Assembly: GCF_001507855.1 (NCBI RefSeq)
Contig: NZ_LGEN01000002.1
Location: 62,001 to 126,000, forward strand
Origin: Halomonas sp. 54_146
Lineage (GTDB): Bacteria; Pseudomonadota; Gammaproteobacteria; Pseudomonadales; Halomonadaceae
Length of the DNA: 64,000 nt
Direction: 5' to 3'
Positions within the stretch are counted from its first letter, which is position 1. Every line of letters begins with the position of its first letter. Below are positions 46,685-55,867 of the stretch, in pieces. The position numbers and the translations under genes were made by a program. Below the pieces are notes generated by a model. The model was not told where the DNA came from. It did no database searches and saw nothing but the letters and a program-made list of their open reading frames with translations.

Positions 46685-47260
46685 CTAGCGGTTAACTAAC
46701 AGCGCATTTAGGGTGACGGGCACATGCTCGTCAATCTCTTGGTAACCCAGCAGTGAGAGCACGGTTCGCACCGTGCTGTTGGCCATCAGCGCTCGGCCAT
46801 CCATCGCCATGGGTTCGGCGTGGGTCACGCGCACTTCGTTTAACCCTTCACGGGTGAAGCGCAGCGGCACCGCCTCTTCCTGGTTAATCAGGTCGGTTTG
46901 CACGCGGAAGGTAAGGGTTTCCACCATGGATTCGCCAATATCCAAACTATCCAGCCGCTCTGGCGGCATTTGCGCGACCAGCGTGACAAGAGTGGTATTG
47001 GCCAACAAGCCCACCCAGGGTGGCAGTTCGCCAAAGCGCTCAAGCACATCGGTTTGGCTGAGCTTCAAAGGCAGGCGCAGGGTGCCATCGGCGGAAATAT
47101 CGCCCTGTAAATCACGCACTTGGTGGTGATGGGTTTGCGGCGCTTCGCCGTTTAACTGGGTGATCGATGCCTGCACCTGGGACTGAGCCGGGTCAAGCTG
47201 CCAATCAGCGTGTACGGGCAGCGCCAACAATAAAGGGAATAGAGCCATCAAAGCTTTCAA
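46685..47260 (-). CDS. YceI-like periplasmic protein
   Basis: Exported protein of about 190 aa with a signal peptide (KALMALFPLLLALPVHA) and a mature part starting DWQLDPAQSQVQASITQLNG, the opening of YceI-fold lipocalin-like proteins, which bind isoprenoid-type lipids. The rest is more divergent than typical YceI members, so function is open. I choose TTG 47260, seven bases after GGAG, since it begins the signal peptide; an ATG at 47279-47281 gives seven more residues but has a poorer ribosome-binding site. It stands alone upstream of the TonB receptor. Confidence 0.72.
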   Translation of the reverse strand: MKALMALFPLLLALPVHADWQLDPAQSQVQASITQLNGEAPQTHHHQVRDLQGDISADGTLRLPLKLSQTDVLERFGELPPWVGLLANTTLVTLVAQMPPERLDSLDIGESMVETLTFRVQTDLINQEEAVPLRFTREGLNEVRVTHAEPMAMDGRALMANSTVRTVLSLLGYQEIDEHVPVTLNALLVNR

Positions 47261-47398
47261 AGCGATTCTCCATAGAAGCATTCACCACCAGACCCCAGCG
47301 CCGGTAATTAGTGCCGAAAAAATGCCGACTTCGCCGTAAGATAGCGCACCAAGGGGTAGCCTCGCCCCCCCACATTCGCTATTATATGCACGCTTCTC

Positions 47399-47475
<77 letters not shown>

Positions 47476-47695
47476 TTTCAAAATGCTTTACCTCACATAG
47501 GGAATTATACATCCCTGCTCTTAGGCTACCGCCGCTTCTTATTGCCCTCTCTTTTGTTTGCTTCTTTTTCCTTCCACGCTGTTTTACCCCGATATTTGAA
47601 TCAGTTTTTAAACAAACGCTTGCAACCAACGCTTAAACCATTGGGTGGCGAGCTGGGCGGCTTTTTCAGGGTACCCTTCTTCATAAACATTACCC

Positions 47696-48868
47696 CTAAA
47701 AAATGTTAAACGGATTTAGCCCATTAGCTTGCTGCATCATCATGCGCTTGGCGAAAGGCACCCGCTCGGCAAGGTGAAGGCTGAGATCACCCAGCTGGCG
47801 TAGCGGCTTTGCGCCGGTGAACAAGTGGTGGAAGCTGTCGGTGGCGGCGATCATCGCTTGGTTGGCGAGGCGGCGTTGGCATTCGAAGCGGTGCAGGCTG
47901 ATATGGTCGCCGGGGTCGCGGCCTTTGATGATCAACTCTGCCAGGGTATCGGCATCGTGCAGGCCAATGTTCAGCCCTTGCCCCGCAAGCGGGTGCACCA
48001 CGTGGGCGGCGTCGCCAATCAGCGCCAGGCGTTTGCCGATATAGCGCTTGGCGTGCTGGCGCTTAATCGGGAAGCTGGCCCGCGCCACAATACGGGTGAG
48101 CTTGCCCAGGCGTTTGGGGAAGGTGGTTTCAATGGCGCGTTGAAGCGCGTCGTTAGAGAGCTGTTCGCGGGCTTTGGTGGCTTCGTCGCTGTCGTACCAC
48201 ACTAGCGAGGCGCGCTGGCCTGGCAATGGCAGCATGGCAATCGGGCCGGTGGGGGTGAAGCACTGCCAACTGATATCCTGTTGGGGCAGCTCGGTTTCCA
48301 CATTAATAATCATCGCCCGCTGGTGGTAGTCGTAGCTGGTTATATCAATGCCTGCCAGCTCCCGAAGGGTGGAACTCGCGCCATCCGCGCCAACAATTAA
48401 ACGGGCGCTCAAGGTTTTGCCGTTATCTAGCTCCAGCATGCGGGCGGTGCTGGCCGCCATGGTGCTTAGCGGCGCGCACTCGGTGTAGCAGGTCACGCTG
48501 GGCAGTGCTTCCAACCGCTGCCACAACGCATATTGCAGGGTGCGGTTTTCGATAAAGATGCCGAAATCGTCCATGCCACTGTCTTGGGCAGAAAACAGCG
48601 AATGGCCGGAGCCATCCTGGTTGGCCACATCAATATGGCGAAACGGGCAGCAGCGCTCTTTTGGCAGCACGGTGCCGCTGGCTTTCACAAACGCCAGCGA
48701 ACGGGCGTTGAGCGATGAAATACGCAGGTCGTAATCACCGCTGGGGGGCGTGGGGGCGTTGCCGCGCTCAACAAGGCCTACCGACATACCCGCATGGCCA
48801 AGCCTCGCCGCCAGGGCCGCGCCTACCATGCCGCCGCCAACAATAATAATTTCGTGATCCCACTGCAT
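47696..48868 (-). CDS. UbiH/UbiF/VisC/Coq6-family FAD-dependent hydroxylase
   Basis: A 390 aa flavin monooxygenase of ubiquinone biosynthesis. FAD Rossmann motif IIIVGGGMVGAALAARLGHAG at the N terminus, the middle GADGASSTLRELAGI, and the C-terminal ALIGDAAHVVHPLAGQGLNIGLHDADTL typical for this hydroxylase group. Members hydroxylate C1, C5 or C6 of the benzoquinone ring; which one cannot be decided here. It is a single gene on the minus strand. The 220-base gap between it and the tRNA holds nothing recognisable. Confidence 0.9.
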   Translation of the reverse strand: MQWDHEIIIVGGGMVGAALAARLGHAGMSVGLVERGNAPTPPSGDYDLRISSLNARSLAFVKASGTVLPKERCCPFRHIDVANQDGSGHSLFSAQDSGMDDFGIFIENRTLQYALWQRLEALPSVTCYTECAPLSTMAASTARMLELDNGKTLSARLIVGADGASSTLRELAGIDITSYDYHQRAMIINVETELPQQDISWQCFTPTGPIAMLPLPGQRASLVWYDSDEATKAREQLSNDALQRAIETTFPKRLGKLTRIVARASFPIKRQHAKRYIGKRLALIGDAAHVVHPLAGQGLNIGLHDADTLAELIIKGRDPGDHISLHRFECQRRLANQAMIAATDSFHHLFTGAKPLRQLGDLSLHLAERVPFAKRMMMQQANGLNPFNIF

Positions 48869-48964
48869 GAGAGGCTCCTTAATCCGCTATCGAGGGCACA
48901 TTGCATGTGCTTATATTGTCATACAGTATCGTTGACTTGTCGCAGTATTGCCTAGGGTGATCCA

Positions 48965-49822
48965 TTGACGCAGGCCGTGGAAATGACAAATAGCATCGTG
49001 ACAGCTGGAGAAGAGCTGGCAGCGTTTATTAAGCGCCACCCCAAGCTATGGGTGATTACGGGGGCGGGGGTAAGCACCGACAGCGGTATTCCTGATTACC
49101 GGGATGCCGATGGCCAGTGGAAGCGCCCACCGCCGGTGCAGCATGGGGATTTTATGGCATCAACCGCCGTGCGCCAGCGGTATTGGGCGCGAGCGCTTAT
49201 CGGTTTCAGTGCCCTGCGCGAAGCCCAAACCAGCGGTGCGCACCGTGCGTTGGCGGCGCTTGAGTCACAGGGCTATATCCAGCAGTTGGTGACGCAAAAC
49301 GTTGACCGCTTGCATCAGCGGGCGGGTTCAAAAAAGGTGATCGACCTGCACGGCCGTGCGGATATGGTGAAGTGCATGGTGTGTGATTACCAAATGATGC
49401 GCCACGCCATGCACAGCGAAATGGCCAGCATGAACCCCGCATTTGCCGCGCTAGAGGCTCGCCACGCGCCAGACGGCGATGCGGATTTAGAAACCGATTT
49501 CTCCATGTTTAAAGTGCTGGACTGCCCCCGCTGCCGCGGCATTTTAAAGCCGGATGTGGTGTTTTACGGCGATGTTGTGCCCAGCCAGCGGCGGCTAGCG
49601 GCGCAGGCGGGCTTGGCCAAGGCGGATGCGTTGCTGGCGGTGGGCACGTCATTGATGGTGTTTTCCGGCTACCGCTTCTGCCGTGCCGCTCATGACCGAG
49701 GTATGCCGCTGGCATCGCTGTCACTGGGCGTCACCCGCGCTGATGCACTGCTCAGCCACCAATGGCGCGTGCCGTTAACACCGGTGCTTGAACAGGCCGT
49801 TCGCTGCTTGCAGAGCCGTTAG
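48965..49822 (+). CDS. SIR2-family NAD-dependent protein deacylase
   Basis: A sirtuin of about 285 aa. NAD-binding motifs ITGAGVSTDSGIPDYRD and TQNVDRLH, catalytic histidine in DLHGRAD, zinc cysteines CMVC and CPRC, GILKPDVVFYGDVV, and the final GTSLMVFSGYRF. It removes acetyl or longer acyl groups from lysines. Closest in feel to the bacterial CobB-like/class II group, which may prefer other acyl groups; not resolved. The start is uncertain: TTG 48965 has AGGGTGA upstream; ATG 48983 is the alternative. Confidence 0.92.
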   Translation: MTQAVEMTNSIVTAGEELAAFIKRHPKLWVITGAGVSTDSGIPDYRDADGQWKRPPPVQHGDFMASTAVRQRYWARALIGFSALREAQTSGAHRALAALESQGYIQQLVTQNVDRLHQRAGSKKVIDLHGRADMVKCMVCDYQMMRHAMHSEMASMNPAFAALEARHAPDGDADLETDFSMFKVLDCPRCRGILKPDVVFYGDVVPSQRRLAAQAGLAKADALLAVGTSLMVFSGYRFCRAAHDRGMPLASLSLGVTRADALLSHQWRVPLTPVLEQAVRCLQSR

Positions 49823-49884
49823 CGTGCATTTGGCAACATCGCCTCGGCGTTTAGTTGAGTAAAATGCTAGGGTATTAGTCGGCT

Positions 49885-49924
49885 ATTGCCACTAGATAAT
49901 CATTGCTACTAGATAGTCATTGCC
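49885..49924. repeat. 17-base tandem repeats upstream of selO
   Basis: ATTGCCACTAGATAATC (49885-49901), ATTGCTACTAGATAGTC (49902-49918), then a partial ATTGCC, ending 20 bases before the selO GTG. Confidence 0.92.
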
Positions 49925-49943
49925 ATTAACAGCGGAGCCAACC

Positions 49944-51422
49944 GTGCTGCAATTTGAACATCGCTACGCCACGTTACCCGAACCCCTCTGGGTCGAAAGC
50001 CAGGCGACGCCTGTGGTGAACCCAGAGCTGATAGCCTTTAATGCCCCGCTTGCTTATGAGCTAGGCGCTAAAGAGATACCCGACGCAGCAACGCTTGCCC
50101 AGTGGTTTAGTGGCAATCAGCCTATGCCGGGAGCCAAACCGGGGGCGTTAGGTTACGCAGGCCACCAGTTCGGCAATTTTGTGCCGCAGCTGGGCGATGG
50201 CCGCGCGCTGCTGCTGGGTGAAGTGGTTGACCATAGCGGTATGCGCCGCGACGTGCAGTTAAAAGGTAGCGGACGCACGCCGTTTTCCCGCGGCGGCGAT
50301 GGCCGTTCGCCGCTAGGGCCGGTGCTGCGGGAATATCTGGTGAGCGAGTTTATGGCCGCCATGGGCATTCCCACCACCCGCGCTCTGGCCGCCGTCGCCA
50401 CGGGCGAACGGGTGGTGCGCCAACTGCCTGAACCTGGCGCGGTATTTACCCGCGTGGCCAGCAGTCATATTCGCGTCGGCACGTTCCAATTCGCCGCTGT
50501 ACGCCGGGATGAAGCCGCGTTGAAAGCCCTTGCGGACCATGTGATTGCCCGCCACTACCCGGAAGCCGCCAACGGCGAAGACCCTTATCTCGCGCTGCTG
50601 AATGCCGTGGTTGCCCGCCAAGCCGTGCTTATTGCGCGCTGGATGAGCGTGGGCTTTATCCACGGCGTGATGAATACCGACAACTGCAGCATTGCGGGGG
50701 AAACCATCGATTACGGCCCCTGCGCGTTTATGGAACAGTTTGACCCGCAGAAGGTGTTTAGCTCTATCGATCAAGGCAGCCGCTATGCGTTTGCCAACCA
50801 GCCAGCGATTGCTCAATGGAACCTGGCGCGCTTTGCCGAAACGCTGCTGCCGCTGATGCGTGAAGAGGGTGATGCTGTCGTGGAGCAAGCCACCGCGGCT
50901 ATTCGTCATTTCGATACCCTATTGAGCACCGAGCAGCGCCGCTTACATGCGGATAAGCTCGGCCTTGCGCCAGAAAGCGAGCAGGCAGTGCCGCTAATGG
51001 AAGGCCTGGAGAGCCAGATGCATCAAGGGCGAATGGACATGACTGCCACCTTTGATGCGCTCACTCATTATGCCGCCTCGCTAAGCGATGAACAGCCAAG
51101 CGATGAGCACCGTAACGCGCTGCTGGCGCTAACGACTCAACCCAATGAGCTAACCGCGTGGCTAGATTCTTGGCAGGCCGTGCAGGTCGCCAGTCAAAAT
51201 AGCCAGCGTTTTGCCGCTATGCGAAACGCCAACCCGGTGATTATTCCCCGCAACCACCGGGTGCAGGAAGTCATTGATGCCGCTTACGACGGCGACTTTG
51301 CGCCTTTTCACGCTCTGTTAGCGGTCGTTACCCAACCGTTTGATGAATCCGAAGACGCGCGCCGTTTAGCGGCACCTGCCACAGATAGCGAACAGGTGCT
51401 GAGAACGTTCTGCGGCACATAA
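49944..51422 (+). CDS. selO: Protein adenylyltransferase SelO (YdiU)
   Basis: Pseudokinase-fold enzyme that transfers AMP from ATP to protein hydroxyls and protects against oxidative stress in E. coli. 492 aa. Visible are PGALGYAGHQFGNFVPQLGDGRA, the nucleotide-binding QLKGSGRTPFSRGGDGRSPLGP, the catalytic-loop HGVMNTDNCSI and the metal-binding DYGPCAFMEQFD. I choose GTG 49944, seven bases after GGAG; the frame opens eight codons earlier with a TTG lying in the repeat array. dinB follows after a LexA box. Confidence 0.94.
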   Translation: MLQFEHRYATLPEPLWVESQATPVVNPELIAFNAPLAYELGAKEIPDAATLAQWFSGNQPMPGAKPGALGYAGHQFGNFVPQLGDGRALLLGEVVDHSGMRRDVQLKGSGRTPFSRGGDGRSPLGPVLREYLVSEFMAAMGIPTTRALAAVATGERVVRQLPEPGAVFTRVASSHIRVGTFQFAAVRRDEAALKALADHVIARHYPEAANGEDPYLALLNAVVARQAVLIARWMSVGFIHGVMNTDNCSIAGETIDYGPCAFMEQFDPQKVFSSIDQGSRYAFANQPAIAQWNLARFAETLLPLMREEGDAVVEQATAAIRHFDTLLSTEQRRLHADKLGLAPESEQAVPLMEGLESQMHQGRMDMTATFDALTHYAASLSDEQPSDEHRNALLALTTQPNELTAWLDSWQAVQVASQNSQRFAAMRNANPVIIPRNHRVQEVIDAAYDGDFAPFHALLAVVTQPFDESEDARRLAAPATDSEQVLRTFCGT

Positions 51423-51435
51423 CGCCTATGCTAGA

Positions 51436-51451
51436 CTGTGGTTTTTTACAG
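51436..51451 (+). promoter_or_regulatory. LexA (SOS) box of dinB
   Basis: CTGT-GGTTTTTT-ACAG is a perfect CTGT-N8-ACAG LexA palindrome, 13 bases after the selO stop and 15 before the dinB start. It follows a TATGCT -10-like hexamer (51428-51433), so repressor binding would block the start of transcription. Confidence 0.88.
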
Positions 51452-51466
51452 GTAGAAGGGTAGCCA

Positions 51467-52513
51467 GTGCGCAAAATTATTCACTGCGACTGTGACTGCT
51501 TTTATGCAGCGGTGGAAATGCGTGATAACCCCGCGCTGCGGGATATCCCAATTGCCATTGGCGGTAGCGTCGAGCAGCGCGGGGTGGTCGCCACCTGTAA
51601 CTATCCGGCCCGCGAGTTTGGCATTCACTCGGCCATGCCCATGGCGCAAGCACTCAAACGCTGCCCGCATTTGACCGTTATCCGTGGTGATATGGCCAAA
51701 TACAAAGTGGTCGCCCGGCAGGTGTTTGCGATTTACCGCGAGGTCACCGAGTTGATCGAGCCGCTCTCGCTGGATGAAGCCTTTTTGGATGTTTCAAACG
51801 TCACGCTGCATCACGGTAGCGCCACGCTAATGGCTGAAGCGATCCGCGAACGGGTGAGCCGTGAAGTCGGTATCACCGTTTCAGCGGGGGTGGCGCCGAA
51901 TAAGTTTCTAGCCAAAATCGCCAGCGACTGGAATAAGCCCGATGGCCTATGTGTGATCACGCCTGATAAGGTCGACAGCTTCGTGCAGCAGCTGCCGGTA
52001 AAGAAAATCCATGGTGTTGGCCCGCGCACGGCTGAGAAGTTAGCGGGGCTAGATATTCACACCTGCGCCGATTTACGTAGCCGATCGCTCACAGAGCTAG
52101 TTGAGCACTTTGGCCGTTTTGGCAAGCGGCTGCATGAGCTAAGCTGGGGGCGAGATGAGCGCCCGGTAAAAACCCACCGGGAGCGTAAATCGGTCAGCAC
52201 CGAGCAAACCTATGCCCAGGATTTACCCACCCTGGACGCCTGCCGCCGGGAGCTACCGGCGCTGATTGACGATTTAGAGCACCGCTACGCACGGCTTGAT
52301 CCGCCACTGGCGGTGCGCGGGCTAATCGTCAAAGTGAAGTTTAACGATTTTACCCAAACCACCGTCGAACACGCCGACCCAGCGCCGAATCTTGAACAGT
52401 TTGAAACGCTGCTTAACGTGGGTTGGTCTAGAGGCCAGCGCCCCGTGCGCCTGCTTGGCGTAGGCTATCGGCTGGCGGAAAACAGCCAAGCGCATCAGCT
52501 GTCGCTGTTTTAA
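51467..52513 (+). CDS. dinB: DNA polymerase IV
   Basis: Y-family translesion polymerase, 348 aa. Palm motifs IHCDCDCFYAAVEM (metal aspartate) and SLDEAFLDV (the DE pair), finger segment CNYPAREFGI, thumb HhH IHGVGPRTAEKLAGL, little-finger domain from about 240, and a C-terminal HQLSLF that is a beta-clamp-binding peptide (QLSLF). GTG start preceded by AGAAGGG. Directly preceded by a LexA box, so SOS-induced. Confidence 0.97.
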   Translation: MRKIIHCDCDCFYAAVEMRDNPALRDIPIAIGGSVEQRGVVATCNYPAREFGIHSAMPMAQALKRCPHLTVIRGDMAKYKVVARQVFAIYREVTELIEPLSLDEAFLDVSNVTLHHGSATLMAEAIRERVSREVGITVSAGVAPNKFLAKIASDWNKPDGLCVITPDKVDSFVQQLPVKKIHGVGPRTAEKLAGLDIHTCADLRSRSLTELVEHFGRFGKRLHELSWGRDERPVKTHRERKSVSTEQTYAQDLPTLDACRRELPALIDDLEHRYARLDPPLAVRGLIVKVKFNDFTQTTVEHADPAPNLEQFETLLNVGWSRGQRPVRLLGVGYRLAENSQAHQLSLF

Positions 52514-52626
52514 TAATTCACTGATCCATTGGTCGTACTAAAAGCCTTTGCTGGTGCTATGTCCGAACGTATGATTTTCTATGGGTTGATGCAGCAGTTC
52601 TTTCTCACCAATAAGGAGTCCATGCC

Positions 52627-52854
52627 ATGACCATCGATGAACTGATTCCTTCTATCGTTCCGCTCTCTCATGGAGAAAAAATCCGTTTGTTACAAGTGGT
52701 TCTGCAACAGCTTGCACAAGAAGAGTCTGCATCCGCGGTACCCACTATTCCAGCTAACGATGACTTTGAACCGCAACGGTTTTTTGGAGCGGCGCACCAG
52801 TCGCGACAAGAAGTGGATAGTTACTTGGCTTCGTTACGTGACGGTTGGAACTAA
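52627..52854 (+). CDS. Putative antitoxin of a VapC-type toxin-antitoxin pair
   Basis: A 75 aa protein encoded one base-overlap ahead of a PIN-domain toxin gene. The first 33 residues (MTIDELIPSIVPLSHGEKIR...) look like a short helical dimerisation/DNA-binding module but not a classical AbrB, Phd or RHH; the last part (FFGAAHQSRQEVDSYLASLRDGWN) resembles the toxin-wrapping tail of antitoxins, ending in a tryptophan. AAGGAG lies seven to eight bases before the ATG. Antitoxin identity rests mainly on position and the stop-start overlap. Confidence 0.75.
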   Translation: MTIDELIPSIVPLSHGEKIRLLQVVLQQLAQEESASAVPTIPANDDFEPQRFFGAAHQSRQEVDSYLASLRDGWN

Positions 52855-53234
52855 TGCGCTATTTGTTTGATACCAATATCATCATTTATTACTTCAACGG
52901 GCTGACGGCCGATGAAATGCTCCACCAAATGCTGGCTGAAAGTTTCAATATATCAGTTATTACTAAAATCGAATTTTTGGGATGGAGTGAGTTTGCCAGC
53001 AACCCCACGCTTCAAAATCAGGCCAGAGCTTTTATTGGTCATGCCCGCGCGCTCGATCTTTCCGAAGCTGTTGTGGAGCAAACTATTCGACTGCGGCAGC
53101 AATTCAAAACCAAAACCCCTGATGCCATTATCGCAGCGACCGCGCTGGTTAACGACTTGACTGTAGTGACGAATAACACCAATGATTTCGATCGCTTAGG
53201 TCTCGAAACGTTGAACGTTAATATGAAGCCTTAA
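52854..53234 (+). CDS. VapC-like PIN-domain ribonuclease toxin
   Basis: A 126 aa PIN-domain protein. The acidic metal-binding residues are in YLFDTNIIIY (D), TKIEFLGW (E), TPDAIIAATA (D) and TNNTNDFDRL (D), the standard VapC set. The ATG at 52854 overlaps the antitoxin stop by one base (TAATG). VapC toxins cleave tRNA or rRNA when freed from the antitoxin; the target here is unknown. The module sits between dinB and a hydrolase gene with no mobile-element marks around it. Confidence 0.9.
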   Translation: MRYLFDTNIIIYYFNGLTADEMLHQMLAESFNISVITKIEFLGWSEFASNPTLQNQARAFIGHARALDLSEAVVEQTIRLRQQFKTKTPDAIIAATALVNDLTVVTNNTNDFDRLGLETLNVNMKP

Positions 53235-53406
53235 TCCAGAATCAAAGAACAGCTTCGGTTCGCTTTAATTATCCATTTTAGTAGTGTCACTCTATAGCCG
53301 CATTGACGCTCATTCAGTAGCGCGTTAAAACAATCGTATGATAGATGGTTTGATCAATGCCCATCTGACTGATACCCATTTAGCTACTTTATCTAACGAG
53401 CCCGCC

Positions 53407-54213
53407 ATGTCTGCTAATGCCGCTTCACGACCCCGTTTAGTGTTTGCCCACGCCAATGGTTTTCCAGGCTTAAGCTACCGTAGCTTGCTGGACCCGCTGG
53501 CAGAGATGTTTGATCTGCACCCTTTGGATCGTTTGGGGCATCACCCTGATTACCCCGTTAATCACAACTGGGGCAATTTAGTAGACGAGCTGCTGAGTTA
53601 CTTGCCTGAGAGCGATACGCCGCTATTGGGCGTTGGGCATTCGCTGGGCGGCACGCTGATGGCCATGGCGGCAGACAAACAGCCAGAGCGCTTTTGCGGT
53701 GTCATTATGCTTGACCCGCCGCTGATGCTAGGGCCGGATGCCTGGGCGATGAAAGCAGCCAAACGGTTTGGGTTTATGGATCGCATTACGCCGGCAGGCA
53801 AAACCAAAGGACGGCGCAGCGTATGGCCTAGCCGTGAGGCCATGGCGACCTCACTGCGCCGCCGTGGACTATTTCGTCGCTTTACCCCCGAGGCACTAAA
53901 CGACTACATTGAAGCAGGTACTCGCCTGCTGGACGACGGCAGCGCTGAGCTAACCTTTGACCCACGAATCGAGCTGGAAATTTTCCGCCACTTACCGGAT
54001 CACCTATCCAACCTGCCGCAGCGTGTAGGTGTTCCCATTCAACTGGTGGCGGGGCAGCAGTCGCACTTGATGACGCCTTCTCGGCTCAAGCGCATTGCCC
54101 GTCGCGGGTTGCCGGTGAGTATGGTGCCTGGCACGCACATGTTTCCGATGGAGCACCCGGACGAGACGCGCACGGCGATTTTGGCCGCGTGGCAGCAGTT
54201 TCAAACAGCGTAG
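53407..54213 (+). CDS. Alpha/beta hydrolase
   Basis: A 268 aa alpha/beta hydrolase. Opening PRLVFAHANGFPGLSYRSLLDPLAEMF (oxyanion region HANGFP), nucleophile elbow GVGHSLGGTLM, late acidic residue near VAGQQSHLM, and catalytic histidine in PGTHMFPMEHPDET. The substrate is unknown; related proteins are annotated as esterases or acyl hydrolases. I choose ATG 53407; an ATG at 53338 gives 23 extra, poorly conserved residues and has no ribosome-binding site. Confidence 0.85.
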   Translation: MSANAASRPRLVFAHANGFPGLSYRSLLDPLAEMFDLHPLDRLGHHPDYPVNHNWGNLVDELLSYLPESDTPLLGVGHSLGGTLMAMAADKQPERFCGVIMLDPPLMLGPDAWAMKAAKRFGFMDRITPAGKTKGRRSVWPSREAMATSLRRRGLFRRFTPEALNDYIEAGTRLLDDGSAELTFDPRIELEIFRHLPDHLSNLPQRVGVPIQLVAGQQSHLMTPSRLKRIARRGLPVSMVPGTHMFPMEHPDETRTAILAAWQQFQTA

Positions 54214-54256
54214 ACCGTGACCAACATCCTTTGGAAAATAGAGAGAGGGAGGCGAT

Positions 54257-54505
54257 ATGTATCTTTCCGTACAGCTAAGCTACTACCCGCTGGCAGATGA
54301 TTATAAGCCGGTAGTTAAAGACGTGGTAAAACGTTTGGAAGCCACAGGGTTAGAGGTTCACCCGAATCGCATGAGTACCCAGGTATTTGGTGAATTCGAT
54401 GCAGTGATGGCAGCACTTAGCGATGTGATGAAGTGGTCGTTTGAGACGCACGGTAAAGCCGTCTTTACCGCTAATTTCTTGGAGGGCGATCGACGGCCCC
54501 GTTAA
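54257..54505 (+). CDS. YkoF/MTH1187-like thiamine-pyrimidine-binding protein
   Basis: An 82 aa protein resembling the YkoF-family ferredoxin-like domain (MYLSVQLSYYPLADDYKPVVKDVVKRLEATGLEV opening; GEFDAVMAALSDVMKWSFE later). In B. subtilis YkoF binds hydroxymethylpyrimidine/thiamine; single-domain versions are mostly uncharacterised. AGGGAGG lies five bases before the ATG. A strong bidirectional terminator follows. Confidence 0.75.
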   Translation: MYLSVQLSYYPLADDYKPVVKDVVKRLEATGLEVHPNRMSTQVFGEFDAVMAALSDVMKWSFETHGKAVFTANFLEGDRRPR

Positions 54506-54508
54506 TCG

Positions 54509-54536
54509 AAAACGCCGCCCAATAGGGCGGCGTTTT
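54509..54536. terminator. Bidirectional rho-independent terminator
   Basis: Twelve-bp stem AAAACGCCGCCC/GGGCGGCGTTTT, loop AATA, T-run on both strands. Separates the YkoF-like gene from convergent gabT. Confidence 0.95.
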
Positions 54537-54552
54537 TTGGCGTGCTGTGCGC

Positions 54553-55830
54553 TTAGATCAGCGATTCAAGGCAGGATTCAATAATATCCAGGCCTTCGTT
54601 TAGCACGTCGTCTTCGATAGTGACCGGCATCAAGAAGCGGATGGTGTTGCCGTACATACCGCAAGAGAGCAGGATCAAACCTTCTTCGCGGGCTTTCTTG
54701 CAAAGCGCTGCCGCCAGTTCAGCGTTAGGCGTGCGGTCGGTTTTATTTGAGACCAGCTCAAACGCGGCCATGGCACCCATGTTGCGCACGTTGTCGACGC
54801 ACTCGAACTTGCTCTGCCACTCGCCAAAACGCGCCGCTAGTTTTGTGCCCAGCGCTTGGCTTTTCTCCAGAATGTTCTCTTCTTCGAACACTTCCATCAC
54901 TGCCAGCGCCGCGGCACAGGCAGTGGGGCTGCCGGTATAGGTGCCGCCCAAGGAATTAGGGCCAGAGGCGTCCATGACCTTGTCAGTACCTACAATGGCG
55001 GAGATCGGCATGCCATCGGCCATACTTTTGGCCATGGTCATAATGTCCGGCTCAACGCCGCTGTGCTCAATGGCAAACATCTTGCCCGTGCGGCCAAAGC
55101 CTGACTGCACTTCGTCGACGATCATCAACATGCCGTGCTCATCGCAGATTTCGCGCACTTTGGTCAGGAAGCTTTTCGAGGCTGGGTAGAAGCCGCCTTC
55201 GCCGAGTACCGGCTCCAGCACGATCGCTGCGGTGTCTTTGGGGTTGGCATCGGTTTTTAGCGCCATTTTCAAGCCACGAATGGCTTCGTCTTCGCTCACG
55301 CCGTGATACGGCACCGGGTAGGGCGCACGAAAGACGGTGCCGGGCATCGGGCCGAAGTCGCTCTGGTAAGGCGCTACCTTGCCGTTCATGGCCATGGTGT
55401 AGAAAGTGCGGCCGTGGTAGCCGCCGTCAAAACAGATCACGTTGGAACGACCGGTGGCCGCGCGAGCGATTTTAACCGCGTTTTCCAGCGCTTCGGCACC
55501 TGAGTTGGCCAGCATCACCTTGGCATGGCCACGCACTGGAACGATGTGGCTGAGTTTTTCAGCAACTTTTACGTAGCCTTCGTAAGGCATGACCGTTTGG
55601 CAGGTGTGCATCAGTTTGTCGAGCTGGGCTTTTACTGCGGCGACGACTTTGGGGTGGCGGTGACCCACGTTCAAGACGCCAATGCCGCCTGCGAAGTCGA
55701 TATAGCGGTTGCCGTCGGCATCCCAGATTTCAGCATTTTCAGCACGGTCGGCAAATGCCGTTGCCGGGCTAGCAGCGCCAGCCGCGACGTATTTATGTTT
55801 TAGCTCGTTCAGTTCGGCATTGCTGCTCAT
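54553..55830 (-). CDS. gabT: 4-aminobutyrate/5-aminovalerate aminotransferase
   Basis: Class III PLP aminotransferase, 425 aa. It moves the amino group of GABA (or 5-aminovalerate) to 2-oxoglutarate. Marks: WDADGNRYIDFAGGIGVLNVGH, ANSGAEALENAVKIARAATGR, ICFDGGYHGRT, VDEVQSGFGRTGKMFA, PLP-lysine in MAKSMADGMP and GGTYTGSPTACAAALAV. The usual partner gabD is not next to it. Because glutarate-pathway genes lie 2-8 kb further on the same strand, a role as 5-aminovalerate transaminase (DavT) in lysine breakdown is possible; sequence alone cannot separate the two. Confidence 0.92.
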   Translation of the reverse strand: MSSNAELNELKHKYVAAGAASPATAFADRAENAEIWDADGNRYIDFAGGIGVLNVGHRHPKVVAAVKAQLDKLMHTCQTVMPYEGYVKVAEKLSHIVPVRGHAKVMLANSGAEALENAVKIARAATGRSNVICFDGGYHGRTFYTMAMNGKVAPYQSDFGPMPGTVFRAPYPVPYHGVSEDEAIRGLKMALKTDANPKDTAAIVLEPVLGEGGFYPASKSFLTKVREICDEHGMLMIVDEVQSGFGRTGKMFAIEHSGVEPDIMTMAKSMADGMPISAIVGTDKVMDASGPNSLGGTYTGSPTACAAALAVMEVFEEENILEKSQALGTKLAARFGEWQSKFECVDNVRNMGAMAAFELVSNKTDRTPNAELAAALCKKAREEGLILLSCGMYGNTIRFLMPVTIEDDVLNEGLDIIESCLESLI

Positions 55831-55867
55831 AGCGTAATTCCTATTAATGAAGGATGAACTTTCAGCT

